From Sulfurospirillum sp. UBA12182 (lineage in GTDB: Bacteria > Campylobacterota > Campylobacteria > Campylobacterales > Sulfurospirillaceae), in assembly GCA_002742765.1 (NCBI GenBank), contig DLUF01000102.1, positions 1 through 35,812 of the forward strand: 35,812 bases of DNA, given 5' to 3'. The position numbers and the translations under genes are program-made. Shown here in pieces: positions 1 through 9,400 of the stretch. Under the pieces are notes generated by a model. That model was not told the DNA's origin. It ran no database searches and saw only the letters and a program-made list of their open reading frames with translations. Numbering within the stretch: the first letter of the stretch is position 1; each line of letters opens with the position of its first letter.

Positions 1-719
1 TTTGAGAGGTCATTTGTTATGTTGAGTGAGCCAACGCCTAAAAAGTCATTGTATCTTATAGAATTTCCAGTATGAACGACCAGATTACAAGTAGCACCAC
101 CCATATCTATCACACATACTCCAAGTTCTTTTTCATCATGATTTAAAACAGCTATACTTGAAGCATAGCCACCAAGGACTATGTTGTCTATATCAATTCC
201 AGCAGATTTTACAGCTTTTTCAAGATTGCTTAGAGAGGATTTTTGAGTTGTGATGATATGTACTTGCACTTCTAATCTTGCACCATTCATCCCTAGAGGG
301 TCTTCGATAAACTCTTGATCATCTACTTTAAAATTATAAGGTAAGATATGAAGCTTTTCATACTCATTTGGGATGTTTGCATTATGGTCAGCCATCTGCA
401 TAGCACGGTTGATTTCACGGATTCCAATTTCACGATTAGGAATGTTGACTACACCACTACTATCTATACTCTTTGTGTAAGCACCAGAGATAGATACGAT
501 AACCTTTTCATACTGTGTACCAGCAACTCTTTTGGCATCATTCAAAGCATTTTTTATAGATTTCGAAGCTTGTTCAATATTTGTAATAATACCTTTTTTG
601 AGACCTTGTGATTTCGCTATACCAGCACCAAGTATCTTTATATCATCATCTGTTTTTTCAGCGATGATAGCACAAATCTTACTTGAGCCAATATCAATAC
701 CTAATATCGTAGTACCCAA
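1..719 (-). CDS. ftsA: Cell division protein FtsA (C-terminal part beyond the window)
   Basis: FtsA is the actin-like protein that anchors FtsZ to the inner membrane and recruits later divisome proteins. About 239 N-terminal residues lie in the window; the rest runs off the left edge. The minus strand reads MGTTILGIDIGSSKICAII at the start, the actin-fold phosphate-1 loop, and near the edge VIDMGGATCNLVV, the second phosphate loop. Between them is the FtsA-specific 1C region, including FIEDPLGMNGARLEV. I place the start at the TTG at 717-719, directly after the TAG stop of the ppiD-like gene (720-722), with an AAGGAAAA ribosome binding site inside the end of that gene. Translational coupling is likely. 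Helicobacter has a similar bioA / PpiD-like / ftsA / ftsZ neighbourhood, so ftsZ is expected just outside the window. Confidence 0.95.
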   Translation of the reverse strand, partial: MGTTILGIDIGSSKICAIIAEKTDDDIKILGAGIAKSQGLKKGIITNIEQASKSIKNALNDAKRVAGTQYEKVIVSISGAYTKSIDSSGVVNIPNREIGIREINRAMQMADHNANIPNEYEKLHILPYNFKVDDQEFIEDPLGMNGARLEVQVHIITTQKSSLSNLEKAVKSAGIDIDNIVLGGYASSIAVLNHDEKELGVCVIDMGGATCNLVVHTGNSIRYNDFLGVGSLNITNDLS

Positions 720-2180
720 CTATTTTCCTTTATAGTATTGTTCGCTTTCATAACGCTCAGTAAGCTTTTTAATCAAGTTTTGATTAAGCTCAGCCTGTTT
801 TGATTGGAGGACATTTTCTTCAATCAAACTAGCATACTTATCTGATTGTTTACTAGGAAGCAACTTTTGTTCCAAAACTCTGTAAAGAAGAGCTTTTTCA
901 CCTGAGATTTTGTATCCGACTCTCTCTTTTTTATCAAAAATATAGTTTATAAAATCAACACTTGAAGCCTCATCCATTCCTAAGATTTTTACCATACTGT
1001 CTCTACTAACAAAGCCGATGTCTTCGCCTTTAAAAGTTGCAACTTGTGTTTGTGCGTATTTGTTGAGTTCCTCTTCAAATTTAGATGCGTATAGTTCTTG
1101 CATCACTTCATTTTTTGCTTCTTCATAAGATTTTGGGCTAGGTTCATTTATCTTGTTTATTTTTACTATAAGATATGCATCACCTTGTTCGATAGGTTTG
1201 AGAGTCTCTCCAACTGCGATACCTCTTAATTCATTCACAGGAAAGCTTATGTCATTATCAAAAACAACTTTAGAATCTTGCGCTTGAATTTCACCTTTTT
1301 TAAATGCAAGGTATGTTTTAAGAGCCTCTTTCTTAGCATTTTTTAGTAAAAAATCTTTTGTAGCACTCTCTTTTGCATCTTCAAACTTTAAAATCTTTCC
1401 TTCAGCGTCTGTGTAGTTGTGTTTGTTCTCTTCAAAAAATGTACTTAACTCTTCTTCTGAAATCGTGCTATCTTGTGGATGCACGTTGATATACTCTATC
1501 TCATAACTTTTGATGCTCATATAAGAGTTTTTATTTTCTTCCCAAAACTTCTTTGCTTCATCTTCACTTATCTTGATACTATTTTTGTCGATAGTAACTT
1601 CTGCAACTTCAAGTTTGTCTTGCATAAGGATAGCTGAGTAGAAAAGTTCTATCTCTGATTTTGTAGCAGGGAGTTGTAATACACTTTGAAGTTTTTCTAA
1701 AAGGATTTGCTTTTTGAGGCTTTTTTCATACTCATTTGCACTAATACCCATTCTTTTAATCGCATTGTAGTAAATCTCTTTGTTAAAAACACCCTTTTCT
1801 TGAAATGCTTGATCAGCTGCTAATTTTGCTTTTACTTCACTATCTAGTGCTTGAAGTCCTAACTCATCAGCATAGCTGAGTAAAGAAGCTTCTTCCATAA
1901 GACTTTTAAGAACCATTTTTTCTAAACCAATTTCATCAGCTTTTTCTTGTGTTAATTTTCCACCTAAAAGGTTGTTGTAGAAGTTATAATGATTAGCATA
2001 TGCTAGTTGAAAATCTTGAACACTGATTTTTCTATCTCCAACTTTTGCAACAGCAGTGGCACGATCGGAGTTAAAATCATAAGCTCCCCAACCAACAAAA
2101 CCAGCTCCAACAAATGCTATAACGCTAATCCAAATAGTCACAACCAAATACTTCTTGTGACGCTGCATCCATGTAATCAT
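720..2180 (-). CDS. ppiD: PpiD/SurA-like periplasmic peptidyl-prolyl isomerase, membrane anchored
   Basis: This 486-residue protein has one N-terminal transmembrane segment (about residues 11-32, VVTIWISVIAFVGAGFVGW) followed by a SurA_N-type chaperone region (KVGDRKISVQDFQLAYANHY). Near residues 325-365 a stretch resembles the end of a parvulin domain (GDAYLIVKINKINEPSPKSYEEAK). PpiD proteins sit at the Sec translocon and help secreted proteins fold; many parvulin domains in such proteins are weak or inactive isomerases, and I cannot judge activity here. The protein is shorter than E. coli PpiD (about 620 residues), as usual in Campylobacterota. The start ATG follows AAAGGA with 5 bases spacing. 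It is first in an operon with ftsA and is divergent from bioA across 102 bases. Confidence 0.85.
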   Translation of the reverse strand: MITWMQRHKKYLVVTIWISVIAFVGAGFVGWGAYDFNSDRATAVAKVGDRKISVQDFQLAYANHYNFYNNLLGGKLTQEKADEIGLEKMVLKSLMEEASLLSYADELGLQALDSEVKAKLAADQAFQEKGVFNKEIYYNAIKRMGISANEYEKSLKKQILLEKLQSVLQLPATKSEIELFYSAILMQDKLEVAEVTIDKNSIKISEDEAKKFWEENKNSYMSIKSYEIEYINVHPQDSTISEEELSTFFEENKHNYTDAEGKILKFEDAKESATKDFLLKNAKKEALKTYLAFKKGEIQAQDSKVVFDNDISFPVNELRGIAVGETLKPIEQGDAYLIVKINKINEPSPKSYEEAKNEVMQELYASKFEEELNKYAQTQVATFKGEDIGFVSRDSMVKILGMDEASSVDFINYIFDKKERVGYKISGEKALLYRVLEQKLLPSKQSDKYASLIEENVLQSKQAELNQNLIKKLTERYESEQYYKGK

Positions 2181-2225
2181 CTATATCCTTTATAAGCACT
2201 AACTCTTTGCACTTAAAATTTTAGA

Positions 2226-2231
2226 TATAAT
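2226..2231 (+). promoter_or_regulatory. Predicted -10 box for bioA
   Basis: TATAAT in the context TTTAGATATAATTC lies 52 bases before the bioA ATG, in the divergent ppiD/bioA gap. It matches the Campylobacterota vegetative -10 element, which usually has AT-rich periodic DNA rather than a firm -35 box upstream. TTGCAC lies upstream at only 13 bases spacing, too close to count as a normal -35. Confidence 0.5.
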
Positions 2232-2282
2232 TCTAGCTTGATTGTCATTAAACAACCATAAATTGGACACAGGAAAAGAGTT

Positions 2283-3593
2283 ATGCATAAAAAAAGTATA
2301 GAGTTGAAACAAATGGACTTAAAACATATCTGGCATCCTTGTACACAGATGAAAGATTATGAAAAACTCCCCTTAATTCCGATAAAAAAAGGAAAAGGTG
2401 TTCATCTATATGATTTTGATGGAAACAAGTTTATAGACTGTATCAGTTCTTGGTGGGTCAACCTTTTTGGTCATTCTAACGAGTATATCAATAAAAAATT
2501 AAAAGAACAAATCGACTCATTAGAACATGTTATCTTGACATGTTTTACCCATGAACCTATCATCAATCTCTCCCAAAGATTAGCCAAGATAACACCAGAA
2601 GGATTAAACAGAGCTTTTTATGCAGATAATGGCTCTTCCGCGATTGAAGTTGCTATAAAGATGAGTTTTCAATACCATAAAAATAAAAATCAAACACGTC
2701 CTTTTTTTGTTTCTTTGGAAAATTCTTATCATGGAGAGACCTTAGGAGCGCTCTCTATAAGTGATGTAGGATTGTATAAAGAGACTTTTGAAGATATCTT
2801 GTTACGCTCTTTACATGTAAGTGTTCCAAAAGACCAAAGTGAAGATGAAGCTAGAAGAGCAGCACAAGAACTTGAAAAACTTTTCCAAGAAAAAGCTCAT
2901 TTGATTTCAGCTTTTATACTTGAACCACTCGTACAGTGTGCAGGTTCTATGCATATGTACTCACCTTTATATCTTAAACTCGCACGAGAACTTTGTGATA
3001 AGTATGATGTACATCTTATAGCAGATGAGATTGCTGTTGGATTTGGTAGAACTGGGAAAATGTTTGCTTGTGAACACGCTCAGATAAGTCCAGATTTTAT
3101 GACTCTCTCAAAAGGACTCACAGGGGGGTATCTTCCTCTTTCTGTTGTGATGACAACGGATAGAGTTTATGAAGCTTTCTACTGCGATTATAATGAATAC
3201 AAAGCGTTTTTGCACTCTCACTCTTATACTGGAAATCCTCTAGCTTGTAGTGCAGCAAATGCAACTTTAGATATCTTTGAAAATGAAAATGTGATTGAAG
3301 AAAATCAAAAAAAGATAGCCTACATAGCTCAAAAATTAGAATGTTTTAAAACTTTACCAAATGTTGCAAATGTACGACAAACAGGGATGATAGCAGCACT
3401 TGATATCACAGGCTATGAGCCAAAAGACAGGATAGGGCTAAAAGTGTTTGATTATGCGCTCAAAGAGGGAGTTTTTCTAAGACCTTTAGGAAATGTAGTC
3501 TACTTTATGCCACCTTTTATAATAACATTTGAAGAGATTGACTTGATGATAGATACAGCTTATGAAGCTATAAAAAGATTAGGTGATGTATAG
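2283..3593 (+). CDS. bioA: Adenosylmethionine-8-amino-7-oxononanoate aminotransferase (biotin synthesis)
   Basis: BioA transfers the amino group of S-adenosylmethionine to KAPA, giving DAPA, a late step in biotin synthesis. The 436-residue length is normal. Visible class III aminotransferase landmarks are IWHPCTQM near residue 16, SSWWVNLFGH (substrate side), DNGSSAIEVA at about 115 (PLP phosphate binding), SLENSYHGETLGA, LIADEIAVGFGRTG at about 245 with the PLP-ring Asp, the Schiff-base lysine K277 in TLSKGLTGG, and HSYTGNPLAC. The ATG at 2283 has AGGA 8 bases upstream. A second Met at residue 11 is possible but has no better site. The last codons overlap the start of the downstream hydrolase. 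No other biotin genes are in the window. Confidence 0.95.
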   Translation: MHKKSIELKQMDLKHIWHPCTQMKDYEKLPLIPIKKGKGVHLYDFDGNKFIDCISSWWVNLFGHSNEYINKKLKEQIDSLEHVILTCFTHEPIINLSQRLAKITPEGLNRAFYADNGSSAIEVAIKMSFQYHKNKNQTRPFFVSLENSYHGETLGALSISDVGLYKETFEDILLRSLHVSVPKDQSEDEARRAAQELEKLFQEKAHLISAFILEPLVQCAGSMHMYSPLYLKLARELCDKYDVHLIADEIAVGFGRTGKMFACEHAQISPDFMTLSKGLTGGYLPLSVVMTTDRVYEAFYCDYNEYKAFLHSHSYTGNPLACSAANATLDIFENENVIEENQKKIAYIAQKLECFKTLPNVANVRQTGMIAALDITGYEPKDRIGLKVFDYALKEGVFLRPLGNVVYFMPPFIITFEEIDLMIDTAYEAIKRLGDV

Positions 3594-4124
3594 TATCGTT
3601 TTTGTAGCAGGATATCAAAACTCTGAGCCAGAGCATTGGCAAAGACTTTGGCATAAAAAGAGATGCAAAACTCCTACTTTGTAGAGCAGGATAACTGGGA
3701 TAGTCCCAAGAAAGAAGCATGGATAAAAAGACTCGATGATACTTTACAAAAGGTTGAGGGAGAGGTTGTTCTTGTAGCACACAGTATGGGATGCTGTACG
3801 GTTGCACAGTGGGCAGCTAACTATAAAAATGAAAAAGTAGTCGCTGCGCTTTTGGTAGCCATCCCTGATGTTTTACAAGAGGGTTTTCCTAAAGAGATAG
3901 TGGGTTTTGACAATCCACCTGTTAAAAAGTTGCCATTTCCCTCTATCGCTGTGATAAGTGAAAATGACCCTTATTCAAGTGTTCAACGCTCAGAAGAGAT
4001 AGCCGCAATCTGGGGCTGTGAGAGTTTACATGTAGGAAAAAAAGGACACATAAACTTGGCTTCAAATCTAGGCGAATGGGCAGAGGGACAAGAGATACTC
4101 AAAAAGCTTACATGTAAGAAATGA
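3586..4124 (+). pseudogene. RBBP9/YdeN-type serine hydrolase, frameshifted near its N terminus
   Basis: The C-terminal 153 residues (frame opening at ATG 3663) carry the alpha/beta-hydrolase triad of the RBBP9/YdeN family: nucleophile Ser in VAHSMGCC, Asp in SENDPYS and His in KKGHINLAS. The family N terminus is present just upstream in another frame: ATG 3586 overlaps the bioA stop and reads MYSIVFVAGYQNSEPEHWQR, the expected first strand and the H-W motif, then hits TAG at 3682. The frames cross between about 3652 and 3670, near the run CATAAAAAGAGATG. One inserted base or two deleted bases would restore a roughly 180-residue protein, the family size. Either the gene is broken, the sequence has an error, or the second part is translated from ATG 3663 alone, which would lack the oxyanion-hole strand. 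Confidence 0.75.
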
Positions 4125-4137
4125 AATCAATACCTAA

Positions 4138-4518
4138 TTACTTCTCTTCAAGGATTTTATAAGCATCTTCAAGTGTAGGGGCATAATATATTTTCATATT
4201 TGAATTATTAAAGTTTGAAAATTTTGCAAAGGTCACTAAAGCAAATTTGGAACTACCTACAACTCTTATGATTCTCTTTGCTCCTTTACTTTGAATTATA
4301 GCAGTGCCTTTTTTTATCTCTTTGGCTGCTTTTGAATCAACAAACTTCAACTCTCTTACATCATTGATGACATCAAATCCTTCTCTTAGTTTTACAACTT
4401 CTGCATTAATACGGTTGATGAGCGGTAAAGCATCTTCAATACTAAAAGTGCCAGAGAGTTGTATATTTAATCTATTGAGAGCTTTATCAGCAACTATGTT
4501 ATATCCATTTCTTTCCAT
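4138..4518 (-). CDS. STAS/SpoIIAA-like small protein
   Basis: This is a 126-residue soluble protein with no signal peptide or membrane segment. Its pattern resembles a STAS or SpoIIAA-like fold: an N-terminal strand pair (YNIVADKALNRLNIQLSGTF), a helix with ALPLINRINAEVVKL, a strand with DVINDVREL, a KFVDSKAAKEIKK helix and a late VVGSSKFALVTFAKF segment. Such domains bind partner proteins or nucleotides, but no function is assignable. The start follows AGAGG. It lies 68 bases downstream of the aldolase-like gene on the same strand, so the two may share a transcript. It ends 13 bases from the convergent hydrolase. Confidence 0.55.
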   Translation of the reverse strand: MERNGYNIVADKALNRLNIQLSGTFSIEDALPLINRINAEVVKLREGFDVINDVRELKFVDSKAAKEIKKGTAIIQSKGAKRIIRVVGSSKFALVTFAKFSNFNNSNMKIYYAPTLEDAYKILEEK

Positions 4519-4586
4519 ACAAACCTCTTATGGTTTATTTGTTTTAAAACTCTATCTTAGCGTAGCTTTTGTTTACATGTAAGCGT

Positions 4587-5171
4587 CTAAACTCTTCTTG
4601 TTTCAAAGCCATTGGCATAGTAGAGTAACTTGGCACTGTTTTCAAGAAGTGCTATGGTTTTAGCTATCTTGTTAATGTCTCTATCGTAGATATAAACTCC
4701 ATACCCTTTGATGATGAGTAAGTTTGTAGAGTTCTCTTTCATTTGCCTGTATATCTCGATATCAGCTCTTTCATACCAGTCATCATAAAGTTTAGGGTCA
4801 TACACCCTAAGTGAACCAAACTTTTGCGCACCAAAATAATCTTTTGGAGTGATTGTATCGTGGATGAGAGAGTAGGCTGTTATAAAAGGTGGCATCGCAT
4901 AGCAAACATATTTTGCTTCATTGATGTTTTTGTAGATATTTAGATGGATATCAGCATCCATACTCGCTTCATTCCATCTGTAATCTTTTTTTGAATAAAG
5001 TTCTATAAAGTCACTTCTTTTAAGATCATCAAATATAGCATCTTTTTTGTTGATTAAAAATTTGTTATGTTCTACTCTTGCCGAAATCGAACCATGAAAG
5101 ATACCTATGAAGTCTTTTCTGAACATTGAAAGAGAGACATTTTTTAATTCATTTGCTAAATACTGTTCCAT
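4587..5171 (-). CDS. Class II aldolase/adducin-fold protein lacking metal ligands
   Basis: This 194-residue protein fits the class II aldolase/adducin fold: an N-terminal helix, FIGIFHGSISARVEHNKFLI (family GN.S.R strand), NEASMDADIHLNIYK, VCYAMPPFI, and LLIIKGYGVYIYDRDINKIAKTIALLE, matching the family GHG-V-V-G-D-L segment. True aldolases of this family bind zinc with a Glu and three His. Here the HxH of the VVHTHP motif reads Y-A-M, the GHG His is Tyr, and the Glu position appears to be Asp. The fold should be intact but the catalytic metal site is gone, so it is probably not an aldolase. A structural, binding or regulatory role is possible. It is divergent from rsmH across 82 bases. Confidence 0.7.
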   Translation of the reverse strand: MEQYLANELKNVSLSMFRKDFIGIFHGSISARVEHNKFLINKKDAIFDDLKRSDFIELYSKKDYRWNEASMDADIHLNIYKNINEAKYVCYAMPPFITAYSLIHDTITPKDYFGAQKFGSLRVYDPKLYDDWYERADIEIYRQMKENSTNLLIIKGYGVYIYDRDINKIAKTIALLENSAKLLYYANGFETRRV

Positions 5172-5253
5172 ATAGTCGTATAAGCCTTTTTTTAGAGCTT
5201 CTTTGGTATTATAGCAATCCAGTAATAAAAAAACAATTTTTAGGAAAGAGACT

Positions 5254-6168
5254 TTGAAAATACCCCATATTCCTGTTTTATATGATGAAGTAATCGAAAC
5301 TTTTAAAGAGATAAAAGAGGGTTATATCGTTGATTGTACTTTAGGTTATGGTGGTCATACAGAAGCGATTTTAACAAATAACCCAAACATAAAGATGATA
5401 TGTTGTGACCAAGATTTAGAAGCGATAGAGTTTTCAAAAAAACGTCTTGAGAAGTTTGAGGGAAGGGTTGTTTTTGAACATGCACGTTTCTCAACAGTGA
5501 TACAAAAATACCAAAACTATGATATTAGAGGTATCTTGGCTGATATCGGAGTTTCTTCATTGCAGTTAGACAAAAAAGAGCGTGGTTTTGGTTTTGAGAG
5601 TGAAACTTTGGATATGCGTATGAATCCTCAAAATCCACTAAGCGCAAAAGAGGTTATCAACAATTACTCACAAGCAGAATTAGAAGAGATACTCCAAGAG
5701 TACGGAGAGATGAGAGATGCTAAGAGAGTTGCCTCACAGATAGTTCAAAATCGACCTTTTGAGAGTGCAAAAGAGCTTTCAGAACTGATGAAAAAGTTCG
5801 GAGGAAAACCAAAAATTCATCCAGCAACACTTCTGTTTCAAGCGATTCGTATAGAAGTGAACAATGAACTAGGTGAGCTTGATGAGCTTTTAGAAAGTAT
5901 AGCAAATGCGAGATTGAGAGATACTCTTGTTGCTATAATCTCTTTTCACTCTTTAGAAGATAGGATAGTTAAGCGTACATTCAAAGCGTGGTCTCAAAGC
6001 TGTATCTGTCCTCCAGAAGTGATGCGTTGTGTTTGTGGGAACTCCCATGCGATTGGAAAGATAGTAACAAAAAAACCTATCGTTCCAAGTAAAAAAGAGC
6101 AAAAGAGTAACCCTAGAAGTAGAAGTTCAAAGATGAGAGTATTTCATATAAAGAGTGATGATGAGTGA
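5254..6168 (+). CDS. rsmH: 16S rRNA (cytosine-1402-N4)-methyltransferase RsmH
   Basis: RsmH (MraW) methylates N4 of C1402 in the ribosomal P site using S-adenosylmethionine. The 304-residue protein has HIPVLYDEV at the N terminus, the SAM loop DCTLGYGGHT (about 28-37), ADIGVSSLQLD with RGFGF (about 95-115), RMNPQNPLSA, HPATLLFQAIRIEVNNEL (about 190-207), ISFHSLEDRIVK and a basic tail. The start is TTG at 5254, preceded by AGGAAAG at 5242-5248; no upstream ATG fits better. It is first in a tight plus-strand operon whose next gene is the ftsL-like divisome gene, the usual mraW-ftsL order of division clusters. Confidence 0.95.
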   Translation: MKIPHIPVLYDEVIETFKEIKEGYIVDCTLGYGGHTEAILTNNPNIKMICCDQDLEAIEFSKKRLEKFEGRVVFEHARFSTVIQKYQNYDIRGILADIGVSSLQLDKKERGFGFESETLDMRMNPQNPLSAKEVINNYSQAELEEILQEYGEMRDAKRVASQIVQNRPFESAKELSELMKKFGGKPKIHPATLLFQAIRIEVNNELGELDELLESIANARLRDTLVAIISFHSLEDRIVKRTFKAWSQSCICPPEVMRCVCGNSHAIGKIVTKKPIVPSKKEQKSNPRSRSSKMRVFHIKSDDE

Positions 6169-6454
6169 TAGAAATCAGCTTTTAAATGATTATGACCAAG
6201 AGCAAAAAAGAGAGAGAAATCTCGATTTTAAAACTCTTTTGCTTGTGTATCTTGCATTAGGAGTTGCTTTTTTGATAATTCTTCCAAAAGTTTACATAAA
6301 AAATCAGATTTACTATACTAGTAGAGATATAAATAAACTTTATAGCGAATACTCGATCTTAGAAGAAGAAAACAGATATTTAAGACAAAAAGTAGAGTCT
6401 ATTCGCTTTAAAAACCAGATACTTGATTCTGTTTTGATTGACTTGAAGGATTGA
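6161..6454 (+). CDS. ftsL: FtsL-like bitopic division protein
   Basis: This is a 97-residue single-pass membrane protein: a charged cytoplasmic tail (about 1-22), one transmembrane helix (about 23-42, TLLLVYLALGVAFLIILP) and a periplasmic coiled coil with heptad-like leucines (INKLYSEYSILEEENRYLRQKVESIRFKN, given here only as the region about 53-82). Size, topology and position after rsmH are those of FtsL, which with FtsB activates septal peptidoglycan synthesis; sequence similarity among FtsL proteins is low. Possible starts are GTG 6155, ATG 6158 and ATG 6161. I chose 6161 because AAGAG at 6151-6155 lies 5 bases before it. It overlaps the end of rsmH and ends in a TGATG overlap with the RND gene. 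Confidence 0.75.
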   Translation: MSDRNQLLNDYDQEQKRERNLDFKTLLLVYLALGVAFLIILPKVYIKNQIYYTSRDINKLYSEYSILEEENRYLRQKVESIRFKNQILDSVLIDLKD

Positions 6455-9400
6455 TGTTGATAAAAAATTTTATACGTTTTGCTGTTGAAAAAAATATTTT
6501 AAACCATATATTTTTAGTTTTTTTAGTTGTTTTATCTATCTTCTCTTACCAAAAAATCCCAAAAGAGATTTTTCCACCCTCAAATTTAGATGCTATCTCT
6601 ATCACTGGGGCATATGCAGGGACAAGTCCTGATGTCTTAGATAAGATAGCAGTAAAAGAACTCGAAGATGAGATAACAAATCTCAACGATATAGACCGCA
6701 TAGAGAGTGCTATAAAAAATGGAGCTTTTTCTATCACCGTTTATCTTAAAGATGGGGCAGAAAAAAATGAGATATTAGATGAGATAAAAGATATCATCTC
6801 TTCACAAAGAAGTGATTTACCTTCTGATATGGATGAGCCGATAGCGAAGGTTATGACAACGACTTATCCACTAGTTGCCATCGCTATCGCAAGTGATAAG
6901 AGTGTTGAAGAGATTTTAGAAGTTGCTTCAAAACTAAAATCTTCTCTTTCAAAAATCCCTGATTTAAGTGATATTTTTATAAGAGGTGATGCAGATAAAG
7001 AGTTAGTCATCAAGATAGATGAAAAAAAACTACTAGCATATAACCTTAGTATAAATGAAGCTTATAGTGCAATCTCATCTTTGAGTGAAGTTTTCCCAGT
7101 AGGAGTTATCAAAGAGCGAGGAAATCATCTTTATGTAAGCACTTTTGGTGGAGAAAAAGAGGTTGAAAAACTAAAAAATATACGCTTAAGTATCGGTGGT
7201 AAACGGATAAAGTTGAGTGATATTGCAAATGTGGCATTTAGTTTAGAGGATTTGAGTGAAGTATCGCACTTTAATGGAAAAACAAATATCTCTATCAGCA
7301 TCAACAAAGCAAAAACTGGAAATGCCATCACTCTTGTCAAAGAGATTAAAAAACTTCTCAAAGAGTATGAAGCAGGTTATGAGGGATTTACCTTTCAAGC
7401 TTATTCTGATACCTCTGTTTGGATACGAAACCGACTCAATACTGTCATCTCAAACATCCTTTTTGGCCTTATCTTAGTCTCTCTTTCTGTATATATCTTC
7501 ATAAGTGGAAGGATAGCTTTTGTAGTAGGACTTGGTATCCCTGTGAGTTTTATGATAGGTTTGATAGCCGCTCAAATGATGGGTTATAGTCTTAACATGC
7601 TCTCCTTGCTAGGGGCACTCATAGCACTAGGAATGCTCGTAGATGAAGCTATCGTTGTGGCTGAAAATATCTATAGGCACTTAGAAAATGGAGACACCCC
7701 AAAAGACGCCGCTATAAATGGAGCAGCAGAAGTGTTCCCAGCTGTTTTAACTGCAACTGCTACGACTATCTTTGCTTTCTTACCACTTCTTATCATGAGT
7801 GGAGAGATGGGTGTTTTTATGAGAGTTTTACCTATCATGATATCTATACTACTTTTAAGTTCTTTGTTTGAAGCATTTTTCTTCTTACCACTCCATGCAA
7901 AAGACTTTTTGAAAGTAAAAACAAAAGAGAAAAAAAATGAGTCATGGTGGAGAAGTTTTAACCTTATTTATAAGCAGATTTTATCTTTTATCATACATTA
8001 TAAAAAGAGTATTTTGAGTGCTTTTGTTTTTGTAACTCTCTTTTTTATCGGAGTATTTTTTAAAAATATAGATTTTCAACTATTCCCAGATTTTGATACA
8101 ACAGAGATTTATATCAGTGGAAAAGTCAATATAAATTATGATATCCATAACACACAAGAGATTGTCAATGAGGTAGAAAAGCTTTTGCTTGCAAATCTTT
8201 CTAAAGATGATATCTCTTCTATAGCCTCTGTTTCTGGATTTATGCTTGATGCAAAGTATAGACCTCATGTGGCTGAAAACAATTTTCATATCTTTATCAA
8301 TCTACACGAGAGAAAACCTGAGAATTTTTTCAATATATACATAAATCCTTATCTATCCCCAGAATATGACGATACAAATATGCGTCGTTCCCGTAGTGCT
8401 TTGGAGATTTTAGAAGATGTCAAAAAGTTGACTGATAAATTTGCAACAGATGAACGTTTTGAAGAGTTCAAAGCAGTTGTTCCAGGTGCTGGTATCGTTG
8501 AGAGTGATGTGGAGATAGCACTTTCTCATCCTAACATCAAAGTAGTAGAAGATGCTGTAAAAATTCTTAGTGAAAAGCTAAGTCAGATTGAAGGAGTTTT
8601 TAATGTTCAGCACGATTTACAAGAAGGAAAAAAAGAGTTAAAACTAAGAGTAAATGAGTATGGTCAAAGCTTAGGTTTTAGTGAAAAACTTATCTCGACT
8701 TATCTTCGTCCTTACTACTTTAAAGCAGAATCTGGGAAAATGTTTTACAATGGCGAGCTTATAAACATACGAACACAAGAGAGTTTCAAGGATAATTTTG
8801 ATTCTATAAGCACTTTTTATCTACCTATTCCAAACTCAGACAAAAAAGTAAAACTCTCTGAAGTTGTTGATTTTGATTTTGTAGATGGTTACTCTGATAT
8901 CTATAAAGATGATGGCAAAAGAGTTAGTTCTGTTTTTGCCTCTTTAAACAAGTCTATAATGACCTCTGGAAAGATGTTTAAACTCCTTGAATCTCAACTA
9001 AAACAGATAGAAGAAAAAGGAGTAAACGTAGAGATAAAAGGTGAAGAAAAAGAGGGAGATAAAGTAAAAGAAGAGATGCTTCGAGCAGCTATAATCGCTG
9101 TTTTCCTTATCTTTTTAGCTCTTGTATGGATGTTTGATTCTATCGTTTTATCTATCCTTATCTTAACTACTATACCACTTTCGTTGTTTGGAGTTTTGGG
9201 TGGACATCTTTTGATGGGCTTAAATCTCACAATGCCAGGGATGCTTGGAGTCGTAGGTTTAAGCGGAGTTGTAGTCAATGATGGGATTATCATGATGGAT
9301 TTTTTGAAAAAAGCAAAAAGTTATGAAGATATCATCAAGTATGCAACTATGCGTCTAAGACATATCCTTTTAACTTCGATTACGACTGTTTTAGGTTTAG

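Noticed and set aside
348-735. Two overlapping plus-strand open frames opposite ftsA
   Set aside because: They lie antisense to a clear ftsA reading (actin-fold motifs over the whole stretch), and their translations have no recognisable domains.
2524-2555. Two ACATGT sites in bioA as further copies of the iterated palindrome
   Set aside because: They read AACATGTT and GACATGTT, lacking the outer T-A pair, so I did not count them.
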